A stretch of 10,816 nt of DNA from Christensenella sp. UBA1385 (lineage in GTDB: Bacteria > Bacillota > Clostridia > Christensenellales > Aristaeellaceae): assembly GCA_002305755.1 (NCBI GenBank), contig DBQV01000037.1, forward strand, positions 1 through 10,816, in the 5' to 3' direction. Made by a program: the position numbers and the translations under genes. Shown here one piece after another: positions 1-6,601 of the stretch. The notes under the pieces were generated by a model, which saw only the letters and a list, made by a program, of their open reading frames with translations, was not told the origin of the DNA and ran no database searches. How positions within the stretch are numbered: the first letter of the stretch is position 1; the number at the start of each line of letters is the position of its first letter.

Positions 1-4
1 GAGT

Positions 5-33
5 AGATTACCACGCATGTCATGCACTGTCAA
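5..33 (-). promoter_or_regulatory. Weak candidate promoter reading out of the left edge
   Basis: On the minus strand a perfect TTGACA (33-28) is followed after 17 bases by TAATCT (10-5), which matches the -10 consensus at only three positions. It lies just past the stop of the NlpC/P60-like gene and would drive a gene outside the window to the left. The -35 box and spacing are good and the -10 box is poor, so this is only a candidate. Confidence 0.3.
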
Positions 34-86
34 GCACTTTTCCCAATCTTTTTTCAATTTTTTCGATCGGCGAGCTGAACCAGCCT

Positions 87-860
87 TTCCGGATACCAGC
101 TGCAAAAGGAATCGCCCTGTCCAATCTCAAGCGCCACCAGCTCCTGCCCCGCAAGGTCAAAGCCACGCAGCTCCCCGCCGGGCACACCCGCGATCGGGGG
201 CGCAGCCTCCCTGGGCAGACCCGCGATGCACACATGCACGCCGCCGTTGCTCTTTTCAATCGGCCAGGGGCGCGCCAGCTCTTCTATATATTCTCCGCTG
301 CGCCTTGCGGCGGCGGGGCTTTTGCCGCAGCGGATGAACAGCGGATAGCGCTCATAACCCCGCAGGCCCTCCGGCAGCACCTCCCCCGTCAGGCCATAAT
401 GTTCAAGCGTGCCGATATAGATCATCACCTCAAGGCGCCCGCCCTCATCCGCCGCCAGCAGCGCGCCGATGGGCAGCGCCTTGCGCCAGCTTTCAAAGCC
501 CAGCCCCTCCAGCGGAATGCGCAGGCCCGCGCTCTTTTCGCCGCCCAGGATGCCGCGGATGGAGCTTGCGTGCCGCCAAAGGCAGCGCCCGTAGACCCAT
601 TTGGTAAACCCGATGCTGTCAAAGCCGCCCAAATAGACCTTGCCCTGCTTAAAATAGCCGTCGCCGGCGGGGGCTTTTCTTGGCATCAACAGATACCTGT
701 CCGAATCGCCGCCGGCCAGATAGGGCACGCCCGAGTCAAAGCGCGGCGCGACATCCCTCCCCGCCAGCTCATTGTAGCGGCGGACAAAGAGATTATCCTT
801 TTCCAACATTTCAAAAGCGCTGTCCAGCACCGGATGCGCCCTGACAGGGCCCTCGGGCAG
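87..860 (-). repeat. Domain copy 2 of the NlpC/P60-like protein, catalytically degenerate
   Basis: This copy runs from LPEGPVRAHPVLD to CSWYPE and aligns with copy 1 along its length. Shared landmarks are the HP.LD.AFEMLE start, GVPY..GG, GFD..G.TKWVY, W.KALPIGALL, IYIGTL, YPLFI..G.SPAA and GGVHVCI.G. The residue matching the catalytic Cys is Ser (GFDSIGFTKWVY) and the one matching the catalytic His is Glu (LEVMIYIGTL). It is therefore probably a non-enzymatic, binding or structural copy. Confidence 0.75.
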
Positions 861-992
861 CATCATCTCGGCGCTCAGGACGGGCACGGAAGGCAGGGAA
901 GCCGCGGCCGCCGCGCCCGCCTCCGGGGCTACCGGCGCGGGGATGGTGACTGTGTTTGCCGCCCTGGGCTCGCGCAGATGCGCGGGCGGAGC

Positions 993-1768
993 ATCCGGGT
1001 ACCAGCCCCAGTAGGCCAGCTTCTCTGACAGGTCATGAACTCCCAGTTCCTGCCCCTCCAGCTCAAAAATGGGGATCACCGCCTTGCCCGAGCGCGCCGC
1101 ACGCGGCGCGGCCTGGGGCGGCACGCCCACGATGCACACATTCACGCCGCCATCGGTATTGTAGATCTTCCAGGGGCGGTTGAGCCCCGCGATGTAGGCC
1201 GCGTTGCGGCTCACCGCGGCCGGGCTGTAGCCGGACTGGATAAACAGCGGGTAATCCAGGTAGGGCCTCAGGGCCTCCTCCACCGCCTGCTCCTCATAGC
1301 CATAGCCGCGCAGCGTGCCGGCATACATCATGATGTGGTTGCCGCTTTTGCCGCGGATGGCCATCAGCGCGCCGATGGGCAGCGCCTCGCGCCATCTGTC
1401 AAAGGGCAGGCCCATCAGATCGATGCGGCTGTTTTCGTTGCCCCGCTCGCGGAAGATGTCGCTGATCTTCTCTGGATGGTTCCAGCCGTTGGCCTGATAG
1501 ACCCACTGGGTCAGGCCGTGGCAGTCAAAGCCATAGAGGTACAGCCGCCCGCTGACAAAAAACTGGCTGTCCTGCCAGGCCGCCCGCGGCACCAGCAGCA
1601 GCCTTTCGGCCTTGCCGCCGAAAAAATATGGCACGCCCAGCTGATAGCGCACCACCACCCGGGCCCCGGCCAGATGGTTATAGCGCTCCACAAAGACATT
1701 GCCCTCCTCCAGCATCTCAAAGGCGCTCTGTCCAGCAGCGGATGGCGCCTGATGTGCCCTTCGCTCAG
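993..1768 (-). repeat. Domain copy 1 of the NlpC/P60-like protein, Cys and His retained
   Basis: This copy runs from LSEGHIRRHPLLD to WGWYPD, read across the frameshift at 1726-1729. It holds FDCHGLTQWVY and NHIMMYAGTL, the pattern of an NlpC/P60 Cys-His pair, plus the conserved W-REALPIGALM stretch between them. A C-terminal subdomain (GGVNVCIVGVPP to WYPD) is also repeated in copy 2, so the duplicated unit is larger than the peptidase core. Confidence 0.75.
1726..1729 (-). other. Frameshift site: duplicated CT dinucleotide
   Basis: The plus strand reads AAAGGCGCTCTGTCCAGCAG here. The matching place in copy 2 (813-831) reads AAAAGCGCTGTCCAGCAC, without the second CT. The two extra bases shift the reading frame: the protein reads LLDRAPLRC instead of the expected LLDSAFEML. 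The site is found by comparing the two internal repeats of the same gene. Confidence 0.85.
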
Positions 1769-1901
1769 GTAAAGCCGTTCAGGGCCGCAGGGCGGGGCGC
1801 TTCCCTCCCCCAGCGCCGGCAGGCAGACAAGGCTCAGCAGCATAAGGACTAAGGCAAACCTCCTCAAGCATTCCTTCGCTCTTTGCTTTTTCATGCCCGA
1901 G

Positions 1902-1907
1902 CCTCCT
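1902..1907 (-). promoter_or_regulatory. Ribosome binding site of the NlpC/P60-like gene
   Basis: A perfect AGGAGG on the minus strand sits 7 bases upstream of the ATG at 1894. It fixes the true start at the signal peptide, not at the internal ATG at 1715, so the gene really does begin in the frame that is later broken. Confidence 0.75.
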
Positions 1908-1918
1908 GCTGTCCGGTC

Positions 1919-1952
1919 AAAAAACCGCCCGCGGCGCGCGGACCGCAGGCGG
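1919..1952 (-). terminator. Rho-independent terminator of the cit operon
   Basis: On the minus strand CCGCCTGCGG (1952-1943) pairs with CCGCGGGCGG (1934-1925): ten base pairs including one G-T wobble, around an eight-base loop. Six T residues (1924-1919) follow directly. It starts ten bases past the citF stop and closes the operon. It lies just upstream of the NlpC/P60-like gene's ribosome binding site, so that gene needs its own promoter or read-through. I saw no convincing promoter in between. Confidence 0.9.
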
Positions 1953-1962
1953 CTGGTCGGTA

Positions 1963-3369
1963 TTATTCTTCCGTGCTTCTGATCTCGTCGATGATGCTGC
2001 CGTCGCGGTATTCCACCCTGGCCACCACGCGGCCGCCGGGCCTGACGGTCTCCGGCTTCCCGGTCACACGCTCGGCCCTCTCCTTCAGCTCATGGATATC
2101 CACGACGGGCAGGCCGAAGGCGCGCAGCTTTTCCTCCAGATCCCCGCGCAGCGGGTTGACGGCGATGCCGCGCTGGGTGACCAGCACGTCCACCGTTTTG
2201 CCGGGGGTGGAGCGGGTCAGCACCCTGTCCACCACGATGGGCAGGCGCGCGCGGTAGAGCGGGGCCACGATCATCGCCAGCTTCGCGCCCGCGGCGGTAT
2301 CGCTGTGCCCGCCGGAGCCGCCGATGATATAGCCATTTGAATCGGTATGCACGTTCACGTTGAAATCGGTGTCGATCTCGGTCGCGCCCAGTACCACCAC
2401 ATCCAGCGAATCCACCGCCGCGCTTTTCGCGTGCGGCCCGGCATAGCGCGTGGCCGATACCTCAAAGTGCCGGGGATTATCGCGGATGGACTGTACGGCC
2501 CGCAGGTCGAAGCACTGCACGTCCAGCAGGCTCCTGAAATAGCCCTCCTCCAGCATGTCCACCATATAGCCCGTGATGCCGCCCAGCCCGAAGCTGCCCG
2601 TCACGCCCAGGCGCTTCATGATGGGCTTCAGATACTGCGTCACGGCCAGCGAAGCGCCGCCCGCGCCCGTCTGGAAGGAGAAGCCCTCGCGGCACAGGCC
2701 GCTGGCCTCGATCACCTGCGCGGCGTAGCGCGCGATGGCCAGGCCCACCGGATCGCGCGTGATGCGCGTGGTGCCGGAGACGATGCCGCCCGGGTCGCCG
2801 ATGGAATCCACCCTGGCCACGATGTCCACATCCTCTTCGCCTATGGAAGCGGGGATCAGGGGATATTCTTCTATATGGTCCGTTACCAGCACCACGGTGT
2901 CGGCGCATTTGGCATCGCTCATGGCATAGCCCAAAGACCCGCAGGCCGCGGGGCCGGCCACGCCGTTTGCGTTGCCCAAGGGGTCGGCCGCCGGGGCGGC
3001 GATGAAGGCCACGTCGATATGCACCCGTCCGGATTCGATGGCCTCCGGCCTGCCGCCGTGGCTGCGGAAAATAACGGGCTGCCCAAGGACGCCCCTTGAG
3101 ATCTCCCGGCCGATGCCGCCGGACATGTAGTCGGTCTCCAGCCCGGTCACCACGCCGCTCTTCATATGGTCGATCAGCGGCAGATGCGCGTCAAACAGGC
3201 TGCTGGCCTGCACGGTGAGGCCGCGGATGCCCTGGCGGGCGGCCTCCTCCAGCACCATGTTCAGCACGTAGTCTCCGTTGCGCAGATGGTGGTGAAAGGA
3301 TACGGTCATCCCGTCCTTCAGGCCGCTGCGCCGCACGGCCTCTGCGATGCCCTCAACCAGCTTACTCAT
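1963..3369 (-). CDS. citF: Citrate lyase (or citramalate lyase) alpha subunit, acyl-carrier transferase
   Basis: CitF swaps the acetyl group on the lyase acyl carrier for the incoming substrate acid, releasing acetate and forming the citryl- (or citramalyl-) carrier thioester that CitE then cleaves. Recognisable stretches in order are RRSGLKDGMTVSFHH near the N-terminus, EISRGVLG..V...SHGGR, IDVAFIAAP..D..GNANG, CGSLGYA, GFSFQTGAGGASLAV, FGLGGITGYMVDM, LDVVVLGATEIDTDFNVNV, GGHSDTAAGA, DVLVTQRGIAVNP and YRDGSIIDEI. The length is about 468 residues, some 40 shorter than the E. coli protein; the missing part is the poorly conserved N-terminal extension. A GTG nine bases upstream (3378) is in frame, but it overlaps the ribosome binding site, so the ATG at 3369 is preferred. 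The start overlaps the citE stop by 8 bases. Assignment to the family is firm; citrate versus citramalate is not settled. Confidence 0.9.
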   Translation of the reverse strand: MSKLVEGIAEAVRRSGLKDGMTVSFHHHLRNGDYVLNMVLEEAARQGIRGLTVQASSLFDAHLPLIDHMKSGVVTGLETDYMSGGIGREISRGVLGQPVIFRSHGGRPEAIESGRVHIDVAFIAAPAADPLGNANGVAGPAACGSLGYAMSDAKCADTVVLVTDHIEEYPLIPASIGEEDVDIVARVDSIGDPGGIVSGTTRITRDPVGLAIARYAAQVIEASGLCREGFSFQTGAGGASLAVTQYLKPIMKRLGVTGSFGLGGITGYMVDMLEEGYFRSLLDVQCFDLRAVQSIRDNPRHFEVSATRYAGPHAKSAAVDSLDVVVLGATEIDTDFNVNVHTDSNGYIIGGSGGHSDTAAGAKLAMIVAPLYRARLPIVVDRVLTRSTPGKTVDVLVTQRGIAVNPLRGDLEEKLRAFGLPVVDIHELKERAERVTGKPETVRPGGRVVARVEYRDGSIIDEIRSTEE

Positions 3370-4243
3370 GCTCAGCACCTCCCAGCCCCAGCGCCCTGGC
3401 CGTTTCCAGCACGCGCAGGGCCCTGTCCACGATGGGTTTGTCGATCATCTTTCCCCGCAGGCTGACCGCGCCGCGGCCAAGCCGCTTGCCCTCCTCGATG
3501 GCGTCCATCACCTCTCGCGCGTAGCGGATCTCGCCCTCGCCGGGCGTGAAGGCCTGGTTGACAGCCTCCACGTGCCGGGGCGAGATCACGGCCTTGCCGG
3601 TGAAGCCCAGCGCGCGCGCCAGCTCCGCGTCCTGCCGGAGGCCCTCCTCGTCGTTGACGTCGGTAAAGGGCGTATCGTACACATCCACGCCCGCGGCGCG
3701 GGCGGCCATCACCATGCGCCCGCGCGCGTAGGCGATCTCCCCGCCCGGCTTGCTGCGGATGGCCTGCAGGTCGCTGGACAGATCCTCCGCGCCCAGAAAG
3801 ATGGCCTTCACCCTGGGATCCGCCGCGGCGATCTCATAGGCGCGCTCCACGCCGGCGGCGGTCTCGATCAGCGGCAGCAGGCCCACCGTGCCCTCCGCAA
3901 GGCCGCTCTCCCGCTCGGCTTCCGCCATCATGCGCGATACTTCCCGGATCGCCCCGGCGTCCGACACCTTGGTGGGCATCAGCATATCGGGCCTGAGCGG
4001 CACGATGGCGCTGATATCCTCCCCGGTATAGCCGCTGCCCAGCGGGTTGATGCGCACGATGATCTCGCAGCCCTGATAGCCGCAGGCGGACAGGGCGTTG
4101 CGCACCAGCACGCGCGCGGCGTCCTTCTCCGCGGGGGCGACGGCGTCCTCCAGGTCCAGTATCAGCGCGTCCGCGCCGTATACGTCCGCGTTGAGCAGCA
4201 TGCCGGGGTTGTTGCCCGGCACAAACAGCATCGTCCTCCTCAT
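3362..4243 (-). CDS. citE: Citrate lyase (or citramalate lyase) beta subunit, acyl-carrier lyase
   Basis: CitE performs the carbon-carbon cleavage: citryl-carrier to acetyl-carrier plus oxaloacetate, or citramalyl-carrier to acetyl-carrier plus pyruvate. The 293-residue protein has the normal length and TIM-barrel motifs of the CitE/HpcH family. These are RRTMLFVPGNNPGML at the N-terminus, ALILDLEDAV (residues 26-35), VRIN with Arg64, PLIETAAGVERA with the metal-ligand Glu127, and AIFLGAEDLSSDL with the metal-ligand Asp154. Its ATG overlaps the citD stop as ATGA (4240-4243), indicating translational coupling, and its own stop overlaps citF by 8 bases. The carrier-dependent form, not a stand-alone CoA lyase such as Ccl or Mcl, is indicated by citD and citF on either side. 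Confidence 0.92.
   Translation of the reverse strand: MRRTMLFVPGNNPGMLLNADVYGADALILDLEDAVAPAEKDAARVLVRNALSACGYQGCEIIVRINPLGSGYTGEDISAIVPLRPDMLMPTKVSDAGAIREVSRMMAEAERESGLAEGTVGLLPLIETAAGVERAYEIAAADPRVKAIFLGAEDLSSDLQAIRSKPGGEIAYARGRMVMAARAAGVDVYDTPFTDVNDEEGLRQDAELARALGFTGKAVISPRHVEAVNQAFTPGEGEIRYAREVMDAIEEGKRLGRGAVSLRGKMIDKPIVDRALRVLETARALGLGGAEHE
3377..3383 (-). promoter_or_regulatory. citF ribosome binding site deciding between two starts
   Basis: GGGAGGT (3383-3377, minus strand) lies 7 bases upstream of the ATG at 3369. The in-frame GTG at 3378-3376 falls within this motif and cannot use it, so ATG at 3369 is the likely start. Confidence 0.7.
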
Positions 4244-4512
4244 GCCTTCTCCCCCTTGGCGCGAAGCAGCGCCGTTTCCACCCTCGCGCGGATGGTGAAA
4301 TCCACGGCCCCGCGGTCGTCCAGCTCGATCAGCGCGCCCTCGGCCCCAAGGGCCCGGGCCGTCTCCAGCGCCACCTCTTCCATGCGGCGGCCGAACTGCT
4401 TTTGCACGATGGACTTCACCCGCACCTCAAGGCCCTTGTCCGCGGGCGAGACGGACACCATCACATCGTTGGATTCCAGCGTGCCGGCGATCGCCCGTCT
4501 TGTCACAACCAT
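4240..4512 (-). CDS. citD: Citrate lyase (or citramalate lyase) acyl carrier protein, gamma subunit
   Basis: CitD carries the phosphoribosyl-dephospho-CoA prosthetic group on which the acetyl and citryl thioesters form. The 90-residue protein starts with the family signature AGTLESNDVMVSVSP. The serine in LES is residue 14, the attachment position known in the Klebsiella protein. Other conserved features are VKSIVQKQFG and the C-terminal DDRGAVDFTIRARVETAL. AAGGAGG (4528-4522) stands 9 bases upstream of the ATG. The stop overlaps the citE start. Loading of the carrier normally needs CitG (or CitXG) and CitX, and acetylation needs CitC. None of these is in this window, so they must be encoded elsewhere if the enzyme is active. 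Confidence 0.9.
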   Translation of the reverse strand: MVVTRRAIAGTLESNDVMVSVSPADKGLEVRVKSIVQKQFGRRMEEVALETARALGAEGALIELDDRGAVDFTIRARVETALLRAKGEKA

Positions 4513-4543
4513 CTCTTCATCCCTCCTTGCCAGTTTGCCTCAT

Positions 4544-5140
4544 TCATCCTTGTGTTTGCTTTTCCTCTTCCCCGCCGCGCAGCTTCTCCGCAAGCTGCTG
4601 CGCGATCTGGGGCAGCAGGCCGTAGGCGGCCGCCAGCGCGCCGGGGTTCAAGGCCGCCGTCCTCCCGTCCAGCGGCACGTAGCTGAGGTCGTTTTCCCCT
4701 TCCTTTTTCGGCAGCAGCCCGGCGAGGTATTCAAAGGCATAGCGGCCGCGGTTTTCCTCGGCGTCCGTCCCCTTCACGGTTTCCCGCCGCCCGCGGATCT
4801 CGCGCAGACGTACATACAGCCCCGCAGCGCCCATCAGCACCGCGGCCGCGCCGGGCAGACTGAGGTCAAGATTCATCAGCAGCGGCGGCACAATCAAGAG
4901 AGCCAGCCCCGAAAGAGCGATGCCGCCAAAGAGCAGCACAGCCTTTCCGATCTGTTCGCCGGGCTTTGCCAGGCGGCCGATGTACGCATCCAGGCATCCG
5001 TGGCACAGGCCCTCATCCAATACCGCGCCCAGCGCCTGTACCCGCCGCTCGCCGTCCAGCGCCCGGATGCGGAGCGTCAGTACCTCCTGCAGCCGTATGA
5101 CGATCTGGGCGTCCCGTCCACAGCCCCTGCACGTCGCCAT
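4544..5140 (-). CDS. Unrecognised two-helix membrane protein with N-terminal CxxC pair
   Basis: I do not recognise this 198-residue protein. It begins MATCRGCGRD and has a second pair in GLCHGCLDAY, giving C4-x2-C7 and C46-x2-C49, an arrangement suited to one zinc ion. Two hydrophobic segments follow at about 67-89 and 94-111, then a basic stretch (RLREIRGRRE) and a polar, charged C-terminal half of about 85 residues. This suggests a small membrane-anchored protein with a zinc-ribbon-like head. GGGGAGG (5153-5147) precedes the ATG by 6 bases. It sits 15 bases after the permease stop and 31 bases before citD, so it is probably co-transcribed with the lyase genes. It is not similar by eye to CitC, CitX or CitG. 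No function can be assigned. Confidence 0.75.
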   Translation of the reverse strand: MATCRGCGRDAQIVIRLQEVLTLRIRALDGERRVQALGAVLDEGLCHGCLDAYIGRLAKPGEQIGKAVLLFGGIALSGLALLIVPPLLMNLDLSLPGAAAVLMGAAGLYVRLREIRGRRETVKGTDAEENRGRYAFEYLAGLLPKKEGENDLSYVPLDGRTAALNPGALAAAYGLLPQIAQQLAEKLRGGEEEKQTQG

Positions 5141-5155
5141 CAGTACCCTCCCCTT

Positions 5156-6091
5156 CTATATCCATCCTACGGAGGACAGTGTGAACACCCACAGAAACAC
5201 CGTAAGGATGGAAGCGGCCGTACCCACGGTCACGATCTGACCTGCCAGCACGCCGTCCGCGCCCATCTCCTTGGCCATCACATAGCTGGAGACAGCCGTG
5301 GGCACCGCCGTCAGCGCCATGGCCGTGGCCACGGCCACTCTGTCAAAGCCGAGCGCCTTCACCGTCAGCACCGCCAGCAGCGGCACCGCCATCAGCTTCA
5401 GCAGGCAGACAATAGCCAGCTCCTTCTTATACTTCAGCGTATCCGAGAAATGCATGTCCGCGCCCAGCATCACCAGCGCCAGCGGCGTTACCAGCGAGGC
5501 CACGCCCGAGATCACCTGCTCGATATAGCCGGGCAGCCGGATCCCCGCCAGGCGCACCGCAAGGCCCGCCAGGGTACCGATGATGATGGGGTTTCTGAGG
5601 ATGCTCACCAGCAGCGTCAGGGGTTTTGCGCGGCCCCCGCGCAGGGTTTCCAGGATCACCACACAGATCACATTGTAGAAGGGCACCACCACGGCGATGC
5701 TCAGGGTGGCCAGGCCCGTATGCTCCGGGCCCGCGATAGCCGTGATCACCGGCAGCGCGAACAGGATGGAATTGCCCCGGATCACGCCCTGCATCATGCT
5801 GCCCTGCACGGGCTTTGAATCGGTATAGCGCGGGATGAACAGGCACAACAGCACGGTGGTCAGGATCACCACACCCAGGATCACGCCGATAAAGCCGCCG
5901 TTCATGGGCGAGGCGATGTCCACCCAGTAGAGGTTGTTGAACAGCACAAAGGGAAAGCAAAAGCTGTAAATGATCTTGTTCATCTGGGCGACCGTGACAG
6001 CGGACAGCCTGCCCCCGCGCCGCAGGCCGAAGCCCGCCACCATGTAGAAAAACATGGGAAATACCGTGGAAAATGCCAGCAAAAAGCTCAT
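5156..6091 (-). CDS. AEC-family (auxin efflux carrier type) membrane permease
   Basis: The 311-residue protein is hydrophobic throughout, with about ten predicted membrane spans in two halves. It shows the AEC pattern: an N-terminal span followed by GFGLRRGGRLS......MNKIIYSFCFPFVLFNNLY, a central RGNSILFALPV, LRNPIIIGTLAGL, PLALVMLGADM, and a last third with LTAVPTAVSSYVMAKEMGADGVLAGQIV. Bacterial members include malate and malonate transporters (MleP- and MdcF-like), which fits the operon. Its ATG overlaps the LeuD-like stop as ATGA (6088-6091), with a GGAGGGG site inside the upstream gene. Substrate and direction are not known from sequence. It may move the acid substrate or export a product such as acetate or a 2-oxoacid. 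Confidence 0.87.
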   Translation of the reverse strand: MSFLLAFSTVFPMFFYMVAGFGLRRGGRLSAVTVAQMNKIIYSFCFPFVLFNNLYWVDIASPMNGGFIGVILGVVILTTVLLCLFIPRYTDSKPVQGSMMQGVIRGNSILFALPVITAIAGPEHTGLATLSIAVVVPFYNVICVVILETLRGGRAKPLTLLVSILRNPIIIGTLAGLAVRLAGIRLPGYIEQVISGVASLVTPLALVMLGADMHFSDTLKYKKELAIVCLLKLMAVPLLAVLTVKALGFDRVAVATAMALTAVPTAVSSYVMAKEMGADGVLAGQIVTVGTAASILTVFLWVFTLSSVGWI

Positions 6092-6591
6092 CGGCTCCCC
6101 TCCGCCAGCATCAGCGGCTTGATGCCGCCCGCGTCCAGGATGCGCATGGCGTAGTCGCCCACAGGCTCGATGGGCACGGCGAGGCCGCTTTTCGGGTTCC
6201 TCAGCTCGGCGCGCTCCAGGTCCACCTCCAGCTCCTCGCCCTGCGCCGCCACCTCAGGCAGCCTCGGGCAGACGATCAGCGGCAGGCCCAGATTGATAGC
6301 GTTGCGGTAGAAGATGCGCGCGAAACCCCTGGCCACCACACAGCCCACGCCTCGCACCTTGAGCGCGATGGCTGCGTTCTCACGGCTGCTGCCGCAGCCG
6401 AAGTTGCGCCCGGCGGCCACGATATCGCCGGGCCGGAAAGCCGCGGCAAAGCTCTCCGAAGCCCCCTCCAGGCAGTGGGCCGCCATCTCCCGATGATCGG
6501 TCAGGTCAAGATACCTGCCGGGGTAGATCTGGTCGGTGTCGATGTTGTCGCCAAACACATGCGCTCGGCCCCTGAAAACTCTGTCGATCAT
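6088..6591 (-). CDS. LeuD-like aconitase-family (de)hydratase small subunit
   Basis: This 167-residue protein is the swivelling domain of a two-subunit hydro-lyase of the isopropylmalate/homoaconitate/2-methylmalate dehydratase group. Typical motifs are DNIDTDQIYPGRYLD (15-29), GRNFGCGSSRENAAIALK (61-78) and ARIFYRNAINLGLPLI. The length is normal for the LeuD family. It starts 10 bases after the large-subunit stop and overlaps the permease start by 4 bases. There are no leuA or leuB genes nearby, so a leucine pathway role is unlikely. The neighbouring CitDEF lyase favours action on citrate/aconitate or on citramalate/mesaconate. A generic annotation pipeline would probably call it 3-isopropylmalate dehydratase small subunit. 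Confidence 0.88.
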   Translation of the reverse strand: MIDRVFRGRAHVFGDNIDTDQIYPGRYLDLTDHREMAAHCLEGASESFAAAFRPGDIVAAGRNFGCGSSRENAAIALKVRGVGCVVARGFARIFYRNAINLGLPLIVCPRLPEVAAQGEELEVDLERAELRNPKSGLAVPIEPVGDYAMRILDAGGIKPLMLAEGSR

Positions 6592-6601
6592 GCTGCTGCC
6601 C

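Larger units (their letters stand above)
54..1894 (-). pseudogene. Secreted protein with tandem NlpC/P60-like domains, frameshifted near its 5' end
   Basis: The ATG at 1894 follows an AGGAGG (1907-1902) with a 7-base spacer. It opens a signal peptide: MKKQRAKECLRR, a hydrophobic core, then a likely signal peptidase I site near PALGEG. After about 55 residues the frame is lost and continues in another frame to the TGA at 54-56. Removing one CT from the CTCT at 1726-1729 restores a single frame of about 612 residues. The mature part has two homologous copies of about 258 residues joined by a Pro/Ala-rich linker. Copy 1 has FDCHGLTQWVY (Cys about 124) and, some 60 residues on, NHIMMYAGTL (His about 186). 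These resemble the Cys and His motifs of NlpC/P60 peptidases, which cut peptidoglycan stem peptides. Copy 2 has Ser and Glu in those places. The family call is inferred from motifs only. The gene may be a true pseudogene, a phase variant or a sequence error. Confidence 0.7.

Noticed and set aside
1823..1894. Possible lipobox in the signal peptide of the NlpC/P60-like protein (LSLVC)
   Set aside because: The residue before the Cys is Val, not the usual Gly, Ala or Ser, and the hydrophobic segment continues past it to PALGEG. A signal peptidase I site fits better.
3347..5818. An 823-codon open frame on the plus strand across citF/citE/citD and the permease
   Set aside because: It is antisense to five well-supported genes. 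Its translation is rich in His, Arg, Gln and Ala with no recognisable motif, which is typical of the shadow frame of GC-rich genes.
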